Origin: Clostridiaceae bacterium
GTDB taxonomy: Bacteria; Bacillota; Clostridia; Acetivibrionales; DUMB01
Reading direction: 5' to 3'
Length of the DNA stretch: 36,551 bases
NCBI GenBank assembly: GCA_012840085.1
Contig: DUMB01000062.1
Coordinates: 1 to 36,551, forward strand
In this document: positions 16,580 through 25,072 of the stretch, piece after piece
Layout of the letters: each line of letters opens with the position of its first letter
How positions within the stretch are numbered: the first letter of the stretch is position 1
Program-made: the position numbers and the translations under genes
The notes under the pieces: model-generated
Told to the model about the DNA's origin: nothing
The model's input: only the letters and a program-made list of their open reading frames with translations
The model's database searches: none

Positions 16580-17692
16580 ATGGCAGGTAAAATATCAGAT
16601 AAAAAATTTACAATAATAGGACTGGGATTAATAGGGGGATCTATTGCAAGGGCTCTTCGCGAGCGATTGGGTGTAAAAGATATAACCGCAGTAAACAAGG
16701 ATATGAAAGCAATAGAAGAAGCTCTAAGAGATAAAACCATTACACGCGGTTTTTGCGAGTTAAATGAAGATGCTCTGGCTGCTGACATCATATTTATATG
16801 TACTCCTGTCAAATACACCTTTGAATATCTGGATGCCCTGTCCGGCAAATTGAAGCCCGGATGTATCGTTACCGATGTAAGCAGCACTAAAGCTGAAATA
16901 ATAAGGCATGTAAATTCTATGAAAAACCCGCCGTGTTTCATAGGTGGACATCCCATGGCGGGAGGGGAAAAAACCGGATACAGTTCTGGATTTTCCCACC
17001 TTTTTGAAAATGCTTACTACATATTGACCCCCTGTATAAGTACCGGTGAAGCTGCTACAGAAATTATGACACAGATTATTACGGGCATAGGAGCAATTCC
17101 AATCATAATGGATGCAGACAGGCATGATAAGATTGTCGGGAGCATTAGCCATTTACCTCATATAATAGCATCAGCTCTTGTAAATACTATAAGGAAGCTT
17201 GATGAAGACGACGGAATGATGCAGATACTGGCTGCTGGCGGGTTCAAGGACATAACAAGAATTGCATCTTCAAGTCCTGAAATATGGGAAAGCATCGTAA
17301 TGAGCAACAGATTAAACATTTTAGCTGCTTTGGATGAATTTATCAATACCTTGATTGAGTCAAAAAAATATATTGAAAAAAGCGACAAAGAAAAAATGCT
17401 TGATTTTTTCAGTTTTGCAAGAGATTACAGGGATGCAATACCATCAGACAGGATTGGACTTATAAGTCCTTCAAATATCATTATGGTTGATGTGGTTGAC
17501 AGGCCCGGCATAATAGGTGAAATTGCCGTACTTCTTGGTGAAAACTGCATTAATATTAAAAATATAAATGTGTCAAACAACAGAGAATTTGAATACGGCT
17601 GCCTTAAAATAACTTTTGCCGATAATGAAAGCACAAAGGCTGCATTTGACCTGCTCAGGGATGCAGGATACAGAGTATACAGAAATGCATAA
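16580..17692 (+). CDS. tyrA: Prephenate dehydrogenase with ACT domain
   Basis: 370 residues. The Rossmann motif IIGLGLIGGSIA (about 11-22) binds NAD. PVKYT, VSSTKAEI, GGHPMAGGEKTG and ISHLPHII belong to the prephenate/arogenate dehydrogenase family and include the catalytic His region. The last ~75 residues form an ACT domain (DVVDRPGIIGEIAVLL) that probably senses tyrosine. It converts prephenate to 4-hydroxyphenylpyruvate. ATG 16580 follows GAGAG. It is preceded by a C-free purine-rich leader and followed by a strong terminator, so aroF-tyrA probably form one unit. Confidence 0.94.
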   Translation: MAGKISDKKFTIIGLGLIGGSIARALRERLGVKDITAVNKDMKAIEEALRDKTITRGFCELNEDALAADIIFICTPVKYTFEYLDALSGKLKPGCIVTDVSSTKAEIIRHVNSMKNPPCFIGGHPMAGGEKTGYSSGFSHLFENAYYILTPCISTGEAATEIMTQIITGIGAIPIIMDADRHDKIVGSISHLPHIIASALVNTIRKLDEDDGMMQILAAGGFKDITRIASSSPEIWESIVMSNRLNILAALDEFINTLIESKKYIEKSDKEKMLDFFSFARDYRDAIPSDRIGLISPSNIIMVDVVDRPGIIGEIAVLLGENCINIKNINVSNNREFEYGCLKITFADNESTKAAFDLLRDAGYRVYRNA

Positions 17693-17750
17693 AAAAGCAT
17701 AAAAGAATGCATGAATAAATGCATAAAAGGATACATAAATAAATAAAAAA

Positions 17751-17780
17751 ATATGCATAATAATTTATGCATATTTTTTT
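17751..17780 (+). terminator. Rho-independent terminator after tyrA
   Basis: ATATGCATAA and TTATGCATAT make a perfect 10-bp stem around TAAT, followed by a T-run. It is 58 bp past the tyrA stop and preceded by several near-repeats of AATGCATAAAA. Confidence 0.85.
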
Positions 17781-17927
17781 ATTTTACTTTATTAATTTTT
17801 ATTCTATTATTTTAATACCTTTTATTAATTTATTATTTATTATTTTAATAATTTTTATATTCTAAATTAATAGTTTTTAATTGTAAAATTTTAATAGTTT
17901 TTCATTTTAAAATTTTCTGGAACAAAT

Positions 17928-18587
17928 CTATTCCTGCTTATTTTTCGCAGATTTTTTTCTTGCTTCATTGAGCTTATATCCTAACACCATTAAGCCGTCA
18001 CTTAGGTGTACATTTTCAATTATAACATCATAAGGCAATTTCAAATCCATTGGTGAAAAGTTCCATATTCCTTTAATTCCGAGACGTGCAACTTTATCTG
18101 CAATTTCAGGGGTCTGATCGTGGGGAACTGCGATAACTGCAATATCTACTTTATTGTTTTTTACAAATTCATCAATTGTATCAAAATGCATTATTTCTAT
18201 GTTTCTTATCTTTTTTCCTATAATCTTGGGATTTATATCAAAAATACCTATTAATTTAAAGCCTCTTTTTTCAAAATTGGTGTAGTTTGCAAGGGCTTGT
18301 CCCATATTACCTGCGCCGATTATTATTATCGTATATCCATTATTTACACCAATAATTTTCCCAATTTCATTATACAAGTACTCTACATTGTACCCATAGC
18401 CCTGCTGGCCAAATCCGCCAAAACAGTTCAAATCCTGCCTGATTTGTGATGCCGTAATTCCCATTCTTGCACTTAATTCCTTTGAGGAAATACGGGTTAT
18501 ATCCATTCTTAATAAATCAGAAAGGTATCTGTAGTACCTTGGCAAACGTCTTATTACTGCTGGAGAAATTTTCTTTTCCGAGGCCAT
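17928..18587 (-). CDS. rex: Redox-sensing transcriptional repressor Rex
   Basis: 219 residues. An N-terminal winged helix (ISPAVIRRLPRYYRYL...SSKELSARMGITASQIRQDL, about 7-55) binds DNA. A Rossmann domain follows (IIIGAGNMGQAL near 90-101, FDINPKIIG), which binds NADH. Rex represses fermentation and respiration genes when NAD+ is high and leaves DNA when NADH rises. ATG 18587 follows AAGGAGG. An operator-like palindrome overlaps its own promoter, and similar ones lie before ndh at 30469-30509. Confidence 0.97.
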   Translation of the reverse strand: MASEKKISPAVIRRLPRYYRYLSDLLRMDITRISSKELSARMGITASQIRQDLNCFGGFGQQGYGYNVEYLYNEIGKIIGVNNGYTIIIIGAGNMGQALANYTNFEKRGFKLIGIFDINPKIIGKKIRNIEIMHFDTIDEFVKNNKVDIAVIAVPHDQTPEIADKVARLGIKGIWNFSPMDLKLPYDVIIENVHLSDGLMVLGYKLNEARKKSAKNKQE

Positions 18588-18664
18588 CTAAATCCTCCTT
18601 AAATTAAATAAAATAGAAAAATATGTATAAATCAATTCAACAAATACCTTCCAAAGGTAAAAAC

Positions 18665-18694
18665 ATTATAACATGCTTGTTATTTATTTGTCAA
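18665..18694 (-). promoter_or_regulatory. Sigma-A promoter of rex
   Basis: On the minus strand TTGACA (18689-18694) and TATAAT (18665-18670) are both perfect and 18 bp apart. The leader would be about 70 bases. Confidence 0.8.
18677..18694. promoter_or_regulatory. Probable Rex operator (autoregulation)
   Basis: TTGTTATTTATTTGTCAA matches 11 of 14 fixed positions of the Rex consensus TTGTTAA-N4-TTAACAA. It covers the -35 element and spacer of the rex promoter, so Rex binding would block RNA polymerase. Confidence 0.6.
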
Positions 18695-18714
18695 TAAAAT
18701 TGCCACGTAAGGCA

Positions 18715-18935
18715 TGGGAAATAAGCGGTTTTGGAGAATTATCATAAAAGCAAAGACTTGAATTAAAACTAACAGATACAAAAAATCAAGTGATGATGTT
18801 GTAATTGACGTATTAATCAATCTGGGATATGATAAAAATGGTGTTTAAATTTGCGACTTTTGAGGAAATTGAGACTGTATAAAAACTTTGATGAATTAGT
18901 TAGTTTTATAAAGAGATTTAATTAGTTACATAAAA
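18715..18935 (+). pseudogene. Possible decayed coding fragments
   Basis: Three short plus-strand segments read like pieces of protein but are broken by stops and frame changes: M-G-N-K-R-F-W (18715), DDVVIDVLINLGYDKNGV then stop (ending about 18848), and LYKNFDELVSFIKRFN then stop (ending about 18923). None has a ribosome binding site. They may be a relic of a lost gene or chance frames. Confidence 0.2.
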
Positions 18936-19028
18936 AGAAAATATCTAACGATAAATTAATGCCACAAGGGGGCGATTCTCAATTGCTACATACCAGAAAC
19001 TCGATCCCCGTCACATTTCCGTCAGAAG

Positions 19029-19104
19029 GTGTTTCCCGCGTATATCATCCGGGACATACCTTAATATGAAAGGAATACCCTTTGTCAAAAAGATGTGTCC
19101 CGCT
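19029..19104 (+). promoter_or_regulatory. Leader with mutually exclusive hairpins
   Basis: The central segment CGGGACA (19050-19056) can pair either with TTCCCG (19033-19038) upstream or TGTCCCG (19096-19102) downstream. The two partners lie in similar sequences (GGTGTTTCCCGCGTAT and GATGTGTCCCGCTTAC). The downstream pairing ends about 15 bases before the GGAGG of the isomerase gene. This resembles a switchable leader, but no known riboswitch class was recognised. Confidence 0.35.
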
Positions 19105-19132
19105 TACCCTAATTTTAAAGGAGGTTTTTTAT

Positions 19133-20614
19133 ATGAAAAACATACCAGAGGTGAAATTAGGAATAATTTCTGTAAGCCGTGACTGCTTCCCGGTATCTTT
19201 GTCTGAATCACGCCGTCGTGCAGTTGTCTCAGCCTGTTCAAAGATTGGAGCGGATATTTACGACTGCCCGATAACCGTAGAAAATGAAACAGATGCAATG
19301 AAGTCAGTTGAAGACGTTGTTAAAAACGGCGTAAATTCTCTTGTAGTTTTTCTCGGCAACTTTGGCCCGGAGACTTCAGAAACAATTATTGCAAAGAATT
19401 TCAACGGCCCTGTAATGTATGTGGCAGCTGCTGAAGAATCGGGCGACAATCTAATTGACGGAAGGGGCGACGCTTACTGTGGAATGCTTAACTGCTCCTA
19501 TAACCTTGGTCTCAGAAACATAAAAGCCTTTATCCCTGAGTTCCCTGTCGGCGGTCCCGAAGATCTGGCAAAGCTTATTGCCGAGTTTATTCCCATAGCG
19601 CGGACATTATTGGGACTTTCCAACCTGAAAATTATTACTTTCGGTCCTCGTCCTCAAGATTTTCTTGCATGTAATGCACCAATAAAGCAACTTTTCAATC
19701 TTGGAGTTGAAATACAGGAAAATTCGGAGCTTGACCTTTTAGTAGCTTTTAATAAGCATAAGAATGACCCGCGCATCCCGGAAGTAGTGGCTGATATGGC
19801 ATCGGAACTGGGTGACGGCAATAAAAATCCTGATATTCTTCCTCGTCTGGCTCAGTTTGAACTGACCCTTCTTGATTGGATGGAAGAAAATAAAGGAGCA
19901 CGAAAATATGTAGCCTTTGCAAATAAATGCTGGCCTGCATTTCAGACAGAGTTTGGATTTGTACCGTGCTATGTCAATTCCAGGCTTTGTTCAAAGGGTA
20001 TCCCTGTAGCCTGTGAAACCGATATTTATGGTGCGCTTTCAGAGTACATAGGCATTTGCGCAAGCGGCGCTCCAGTGACACTTCTGGATGTTAACAATTC
20101 AGTTCCCGCAGACTTGTATGAATCAGATATCGCAGGAAAATTCGATTATAGGCTCCGCGAAACATTTATGGGGTTCCACTGTGGAAACACTCCAATATGC
20201 TATCTAAGAGACCCTGAGATAAGACACCAGCTGATAATGAAAAGATGTCTTGAGCCTGATTGTCCTCCTAATATAACCAGAGGTACTCTTGAAGGTGATT
20301 TAAAGCCCGGCAGGATTACATTCTTCCGTCTTCAGGGAACAAGTGAGGGAGGATTGAAAGCGTATATTGCCCAAGGTGAGATTTTGCCTGTGGCAACACG
20401 TTCATTTGGAGGCATTGGTATTTTCGCTATAAAAGAAATGGAGCGCTTCTATCGTCACGTGCTTATAGCAGACCGCTATCCTCATCATGGCGCAGTCGCA
20501 TTCGGCCATATAGGAAAAACACTTTTCGATATTTTCACTATGCTGGATGTGCCAAAGATTTCCTACAATCAGCCTGCTTCACTGCCTTATCCTACAGAGA
20601 ATCCTTTTAAATAA
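19133..20614 (+). CDS. L-fucose/L-arabinose isomerase family protein
   Basis: 493 residues from ATG 19133, chosen for AAAGGAGG eight bases upstream. The N-terminal half is the two-Rossmann-like region of ketol isomerases (VVFLGNFGPETSE). The C-terminal half has CETDIYGALSEY (Glu near 295), LLDVNN (Asp near 318) and PHHGAVAFGH (His near 450), the positions expected for the metal ligands of fucose/arabinose isomerases. It likely interconverts an aldose and ketose; the exact sugar cannot be read. No kinase, aldolase or transporter is adjacent, so it may be a stand-alone paralogue. Confidence 0.82.
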   Translation: MKNIPEVKLGIISVSRDCFPVSLSESRRRAVVSACSKIGADIYDCPITVENETDAMKSVEDVVKNGVNSLVVFLGNFGPETSETIIAKNFNGPVMYVAAAEESGDNLIDGRGDAYCGMLNCSYNLGLRNIKAFIPEFPVGGPEDLAKLIAEFIPIARTLLGLSNLKIITFGPRPQDFLACNAPIKQLFNLGVEIQENSELDLLVAFNKHKNDPRIPEVVADMASELGDGNKNPDILPRLAQFELTLLDWMEENKGARKYVAFANKCWPAFQTEFGFVPCYVNSRLCSKGIPVACETDIYGALSEYIGICASGAPVTLLDVNNSVPADLYESDIAGKFDYRLRETFMGFHCGNTPICYLRDPEIRHQLIMKRCLEPDCPPNITRGTLEGDLKPGRITFFRLQGTSEGGLKAYIAQGEILPVATRSFGGIGIFAIKEMERFYRHVLIADRYPHHGAVAFGHIGKTLFDIFTMLDVPKISYNQPASLPYPTENPFK

Positions 20615-20625
20615 GTCAAAAGGAT

Positions 20626-20693
20626 ATGCCATCTGATAATGGCATTACCAATATAAAAGGGATATACTTTTCTCAAGAAAGGTATATCCTTTT
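20626..20693 (+). terminator. Tandem hairpins after the isomerase gene
   Basis: ATGCCAT/ATGGCAT (20626-20645) forms a 7-bp stem. A second hairpin (about 20655-20693) pairs AAAGGGATATAC with GGTATATCCTTT, with a TTTTACTGTTTT tail. The second is the likely terminator. Confidence 0.65.
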
Positions 20694-20832
20694 ACTGTTT
20701 TATTGCAGACAATAGCGTTTTTTGCTAAAATAAGTCTGCTGTGCAGGCGTATTCTGTCTGCTATAATAGATATCAAAGTATGGAATGGAAATACAGATAA
20801 CTTGTTATTATTGTTATGAAAGGTAAATAACT

Positions 20833-22752
20833 ATGATAGTACTTAGCTGCAGTAATATTTCATTATCTTTTGGTACTGATCAAATATTGGAAGATGTAAG
20901 TTTTAATGTTTCACATGATGACAGGGTCGGACTTGTGGGGGTGAACGGGGCCGGTAAATCTACTCTGTTCAAAATCCTTGCAGAGGAGCTCCAGCCTGAC
21001 AGAGGAGAGATTTTCACAGCCAAAGGCAGCCGCATAGGGTACCTTGAACAAAATTCCTTCCTTGAATCCGACAAGACATTATGGGATGAACTTATATCAT
21101 GTTACTCGGAAATTATTGATATGGAAAAACATATAAGGCAGTTGGAAAAAGAAATAAGTATCGAAAAAGACAGTCAAAGACTTTCTTATATTATGAAGGA
21201 ATATGATACTCTTCTTGTCAGATTCGAGAATATGGGAGGATACGAATATAACAGCCGCATAAAAGGTGTGCTGCACGGTCTGGGCTTTGACGAAAATGAA
21301 TTTTCGCGAAAAGTATCAACTTTAAGCGGAGGACAAAAAACCAGGCTTGCCCTTGCAAAGCTTTTGCTTGAAGAACCTGATATCCTTCTTTTGGACGAGC
21401 CTACCAATCACCTGGATATGGACGCTCTTGAATGGCTTGAAGATTTCCTTAAGAGCTATAAAAAGGCCATTCTGGTCATTTCCCATGACAGGTATTTTCT
21501 TGATGCTGTAACCAGCCGGACAATAGAACTTGAGAACTGCCGTTGCAAAGTTTATAACGGTAATTATACTGTTTATGTAAAACAAAAAATGCAGGACAGG
21601 GAAATCCAGCAAAGGCATTATGAGCAGCAGCAAAGGGAAATTGCCAGGATTGAAGCTTTTATCGAACAGCAGAAAAGATGGAACAGGGAAAGAAATATCA
21701 TTGCTGCGCAGAGCAGGCAGAAGGCTTTGGAGAGAATGGAAAAAATCGATAAGCCCGATAATCTACCCGGCCGGATAAAATTAAAATTCAAGAGTGGCAT
21801 TCCGAGCAGTAATGATGTACTGTTCGTAGAGAATCTTACCATGGGGTACACTGGCAATCCGCTTTTCAGCAACATAAGTTTTAATCTTAGAAAAAACGAG
21901 AAAGCTTTTATTCTTGGCCCTAACGGATGTGGAAAGTCAACACTTCTTAAGCTCCTGGTAGGGAAACTTGCGCCGCTTTCAGGCAGTATAGAATATGGGC
22001 ACAATATTAAGGTAGCTTATTATGATCAGGAGTTTTCGGATCTTAATGAAAACAATACAATTATTGAAGAAGTTTGGAACGGCAATGAAAAACTTACCCA
22101 GACGCAGATAAGAAACGTACTCGCTTCATTCCTCTTTAAAGGTGAAGATGTATTCAAATGCATATCAGTACTAAGCGGAGGAGAAAAAAGCAGAGTCGCC
22201 CTGGCAAAGCTTATCCTGTCAGATGCCAACTTTTTAATACTGGATGAGCCTACCAATAATCTTGATATCAATTCAAGAGAAGTACTGGAGGAAGCTTTGC
22301 AGGAATTTGACGGTACCATACTTGCAGTATCCCACGACAGGTACTTTGTGAACAAGCTTGCTACAAGGATACTTGAGTTTAAAAATAATTCGATAGTGAA
22401 TTACGCAGGCAGCTACTCATTATATCTTGATTATAAAAACAAGAAAGAAAAGGATGCTGTTGCTTCAAATAACAAGCAGAAGGACATTTCAGCTTCGAAA
22501 CTTGAATATATGGAGAGCAAAGAAATGAAGGCCAGACAAAGAAAACTGCAGAGACAACTGGAAGAGGCGGAGAAAAAGATTAATGAGATTGAAGACCGCC
22601 TCAACCAAATAAGCCTGCAGATGGAAACTGCCTCAAGTGACCACGTGAAGCTGCTGGAACTTCACGAGGAACGTACAAGCCTTGAAAAGCAGCTGGATGA
22701 GCTTTACTCTGTCTGGGATTCGCTTTGCGCAGAGGAGGCGGAATTAAAGTAA
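20833..22752 (+). CDS. ABC-F family ATPase
   Basis: 639 residues with two ABC domains and no membrane segment. The first domain has GVNGAGKST near 38, LSGGQKTRLALAK near 160 and LLLDEPTNHLDMDA. The linker with many basic residues (about 235-320) is the P-site tRNA interaction motif region. The second domain has GPNGCGKST near 365, LSGGEKSRVALAK and LILDEPTNNLD. A coiled-coil tail (about 565-639) matches the ABC-F C-terminal domain of the Uup/YdiF group. ABC-F proteins act on ribosomes as translation factors or resistance proteins; which applies here is not visible. ATG 20833 has a weak AAAGG site. Its 3' end overlaps cwlD by 49 bp. Confidence 0.93.
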   Translation: MIVLSCSNISLSFGTDQILEDVSFNVSHDDRVGLVGVNGAGKSTLFKILAEELQPDRGEIFTAKGSRIGYLEQNSFLESDKTLWDELISCYSEIIDMEKHIRQLEKEISIEKDSQRLSYIMKEYDTLLVRFENMGGYEYNSRIKGVLHGLGFDENEFSRKVSTLSGGQKTRLALAKLLLEEPDILLLDEPTNHLDMDALEWLEDFLKSYKKAILVISHDRYFLDAVTSRTIELENCRCKVYNGNYTVYVKQKMQDREIQQRHYEQQQREIARIEAFIEQQKRWNRERNIIAAQSRQKALERMEKIDKPDNLPGRIKLKFKSGIPSSNDVLFVENLTMGYTGNPLFSNISFNLRKNEKAFILGPNGCGKSTLLKLLVGKLAPLSGSIEYGHNIKVAYYDQEFSDLNENNTIIEEVWNGNEKLTQTQIRNVLASFLFKGEDVFKCISVLSGGEKSRVALAKLILSDANFLILDEPTNNLDINSREVLEEALQEFDGTILAVSHDRYFVNKLATRILEFKNNSIVNYAGSYSLYLDYKNKKEKDAVASNNKQKDISASKLEYMESKEMKARQRKLQRQLEEAEKKINEIEDRLNQISLQMETASSDHVKLLELHEERTSLEKQLDELYSVWDSLCAEEAELK

Positions 22753-23474
22753 TTCTTTATTCCCTCCTTTATCGCAAGAGCGATTTTGTTGAGGTACTCC
22801 TCTGTTTGCAGCTTTTTCTCTTCCTCCGGATTGGAAAGGAATCCGCACTCAACTATAACTGTAGGCGTCTTATAATCTTTTAATATAATTATCGGTTCCT
22901 TTTTTTCCAGAGCACCTCTGGTATTAGTGGGGTCTACAATTTCTCTCAGTGATTTCTGAATGCTTATAGCAAGCCTTTGTCCCTCTACCGATTTAGGAGG
23001 ATAAAAAGTCTGAGCCCCATGGTACTGAGTTTTTCCAAACTTGTTCATATGAATGCTTACAACTATGTCCGCTCCGCCTTCATCCATCATTTTTTTCCGT
23101 CTCAAAAGGTCCTGCTTTCTTTTTTGTATTATATTGGTTGTACCGGGCTGATACTCCAGCTTATCCTCTTCTCTTGTCATCAGCACCTTGAAACCTTCTT
23201 TTTCAAGCAATTCCTTTGTTTTGAAGGCTATGCTTAAGTTTATGTCTTTTTCCTTTATACCGCTGTAATCACTTACAGCTCCCGGGTCTTCACCTCCGTG
23301 ACCAGGGTCAAGCATAACCACCTTTTGTGCCGTTGTAACTTCATTTGCTGCCGGGACTTCATCTGATACTGAAAGTTTTTCTCCGGCTCCTGCATTGAGA
23401 CTGTAAATAGTAATTAACAGCAAGAAAACAAGCCCTATAAGTATAAGATTGCTTTTCCTGACTAATATAATCAT
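22704..23474 (-). CDS. cwlD: N-acetylmuramoyl-L-alanine amidase, CwlD type
   Basis: 256 residues. One N-terminal hydrophobic segment (about 10-27) is a signal peptide or anchor. The Amidase_3 domain follows: LDPGHGGEDPGA with zinc ligand H59, IKEKD with the second ligand Glu, VSIHMN with the next His, and VIVECGFLSN with catalytic Glu. CwlD removes stem peptides so that muramic delta-lactam forms in spore cortex. The ~30 residues after the membrane segment are disordered. It is convergent with the ABC-F gene, whose last 16 codons it overlaps. The start at 23474 has a weak GGATGGGG site. Confidence 0.88.
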   Translation of the reverse strand: MIILVRKSNLILIGLVFLLLITIYSLNAGAGEKLSVSDEVPAANEVTTAQKVVMLDPGHGGEDPGAVSDYSGIKEKDINLSIAFKTKELLEKEGFKVLMTREEDKLEYQPGTTNIIQKRKQDLLRRKKMMDEGGADIVVSIHMNKFGKTQYHGAQTFYPPKSVEGQRLAISIQKSLREIVDPTNTRGALEKKEPIIILKDYKTPTVIVECGFLSNPEEEKKLQTEEYLNKIALAIKEGIKNYFNSASSAQSESQTE

Positions 23475-23555
23475 ACTACCCCATCCTTGCCCATAATCAA
23501 TTCTCTATATGATTATTCAGGCACAGGTTGGCCATATTCATACTAATTTATATAT

Positions 23556-23593
23556 ATAAAAGTATTACTTTTTTAAAAAAGTAATACTTTTAT
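23556..23593. terminator. Perfect 38-bp palindrome, likely terminator
   Basis: Each arm is 19 bases (ATAAAAGTATTACTTTTTT and its exact complement), giving a long AT-rich stem with T-runs in both directions. It lies after the minus-strand operon 26005-23666 and 80 bp before cwlD, so it most likely ends that operon. Confidence 0.75.
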
Positions 23594-23665
23594 AAAAATA
23601 CTTATTTCTGATTTCTGTAGGGCATGTATATTCCTTTTACTTTAAGAAATGCCTCAGATTTTATT

Positions 23666-24517
23666 TTATATATCACCTATCTGACCGCCCAGCCTGTAAA
23701 TGGCGGATTTTATCTCCCAATAGGTTTCCGGGTCTAAAGTATTTCTGTTCTTCTGAATGTATCCCCGCAGCGCCGGTATTGCCCTTCCGTCTCCATAATT
23801 TCCAAGGCATATTGCGCCTATTGTTTTGTTCTCCATCTTCATAAAAGTACTCTTCAAGCATCTGTATATGTCATCTGACCTGTTATGTTTTCCTGCCTCG
23901 GCCAGTGCGGTTACTAAATATTCCTGCACATCTCCCGAAACATCAAGCTTATTTAACGCCTGCATTATTTTCTCTATAGAAGGTTTTCCAATACTAATGA
24001 GTGCGTTTTTAATGCTGTCGGCAAAAAGTTCATTTTTCCCTGCCGTTTCAAAAAGCAATTCAATAAGCTGATCGACTGCCCAATCTATTTTCCATTCTCC
24101 CAGCACTTTTACCGCCATAACCGGTATATCCGCTTCCTTGCTGTTTTCAAGCAGCTCCTTATCTGCAGCAAGTTTCATAACAGCATCAACAGCTTCACTA
24201 TTGTATTCCTTAAGCTTGTCCAAAAAAACCGCCGGCATATTGTCATCGCATATTCTTGAACCTTCTTTGAAAAGCTCAATCAAATAATCGAAATCACTAA
24301 TTTTATTAATATATTGAACCGGTGTCAGGTTATCTAAAGCTTCAACCGGTGTTTCTTCCCATTTTTTAACACTTTCTCTTACACTTTTTTCAATCTCTTC
24401 AGCTTCAGGTCCCACACCGTTCAGAGCGTTTTTCTTGTTCATGCCTTTGAAAACATTGTTATAACCCTGCTCAACCGCTTGGTTATAACCTGTAAACAAC
24501 ACTTCACCCGCTGTCAA
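23666..24517 (-). CDS. Alpha-helical repeat (HEAT-like) protein, unknown role
   Basis: 283 residues from TTG 24517, which follows GGAGG by 8 bases; an in-frame ATG at 24532 would place that site inside the gene. The protein has no signal or membrane segment. From about residue 75 it shows helix pairs of the HEAT type (MAVKVLGEWKIDWAVDQLIELLFE; SIKNALISIGKPSIEKIMQAL; EYLVTALAEAGK; AICLGNYGDGRAIPALRGYI). Such repeats usually serve as protein-binding scaffolds. It is the last gene of an operon with a membrane protein and a response regulator-GGDEF protein, so it may transmit that signal. No function is assigned. Confidence 0.8.
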   Translation of the reverse strand: MTAGEVLFTGYNQAVEQGYNNVFKGMNKKNALNGVGPEAEEIEKSVRESVKKWEETPVEALDNLTPVQYINKISDFDYLIELFKEGSRICDDNMPAVFLDKLKEYNSEAVDAVMKLAADKELLENSKEADIPVMAVKVLGEWKIDWAVDQLIELLFETAGKNELFADSIKNALISIGKPSIEKIMQALNKLDVSGDVQEYLVTALAEAGKHNRSDDIYRCLKSTFMKMENKTIGAICLGNYGDGRAIPALRGYIQKNRNTLDPETYWEIKSAIYRLGGQIGDI

Positions 24518-24521
24518 AACA

Positions 24522-24557
24522 TCAACCTCCATCAGTTATTTCGTCAACCTCCATCAG
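24522..24557. repeat. Duplicated 14-bp segment carrying a Shine-Dalgarno site
   Basis: CTGATGGAGGTTGA (minus strand) occurs twice at 22-bp spacing. The first copy encodes the end of the membrane protein including its stop; the second supplies GGAGG for the next gene. Confidence 0.8.
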
Positions 24558-25056
24558 TTTTTTTCTTTCTGAATTCAAACCCATAATAACCTGCCATATA
24601 TCCAAGCATTGCCACTACCGGCACTGCCAGTGATGCTAAAATATATCCGAATGTCGTTCCTCCGGCAAGCCTTACGAAAATGTATACCGGTCCAAGTATG
24701 GTTTTTAAAGCCAGTTCTGCTATCCTGTTTTTTGCTTCATCATTGAAATTCAAAAATATATATACTACCTCAAGAATGATAACAGGTAAAAAACCAATAA
24801 GACCCAGGATAAAACCTTTTAATGGGTGAGGAGAAAGATTATACTGCGGCCTCTTTTCTTTCTTGCCTAAATTCTTCATATCGGCATACATTATGGTTGC
24901 CATCAAAATAAAATTAACTACTGAATAAAGGGGAATCCATTTAGAATAATTTTCTTTGGTTATTACAAAAAAAGTATAGAGAAATATAACAAAAATCACC
25001 AAAGAAACAAAGTAATCTCCAAAAACTTTAAAACTGCTCTTTATGATGTTTTTCAT
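24544..25056 (-). CDS. Multi-spanning membrane protein, unknown function
   Basis: 170 residues from ATG 25056, preceded by GGAGG seven bases upstream; the frame extends to 25098 but would overlap the response regulator. Four or five hydrophobic segments are visible (about 15-35, 43-60, 80-100, 120-135 and 140-158), a basic region between the second and third (KNLGKKEKR), and a basic tail (FRKKK). I do not recognise a family. It sits between a response regulator-GGDEF gene (16 bp upstream) and the helical repeat gene, and is probably translated with both. Confidence 0.8.
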   Translation of the reverse strand: MKNIIKSSFKVFGDYFVSLVIFVIFLYTFFVITKENYSKWIPLYSVVNFILMATIMYADMKNLGKKEKRPQYNLSPHPLKGFILGLIGFLPVIILEVVYIFLNFNDEAKNRIAELALKTILGPVYIFVRLAGGTTFGYILASLAVPVVAMLGYMAGYYGFEFRKKKTDGG

Positions 25057-25072
25057 AAATATGCCTCCAAAA

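Noticed and set aside
17425..17772. 115-codon minus-strand frame rich in M, F, H and Y
   Set aside because: Overlaps the end of tyrA and low-complexity GCATAAAA repeats plus the terminator.
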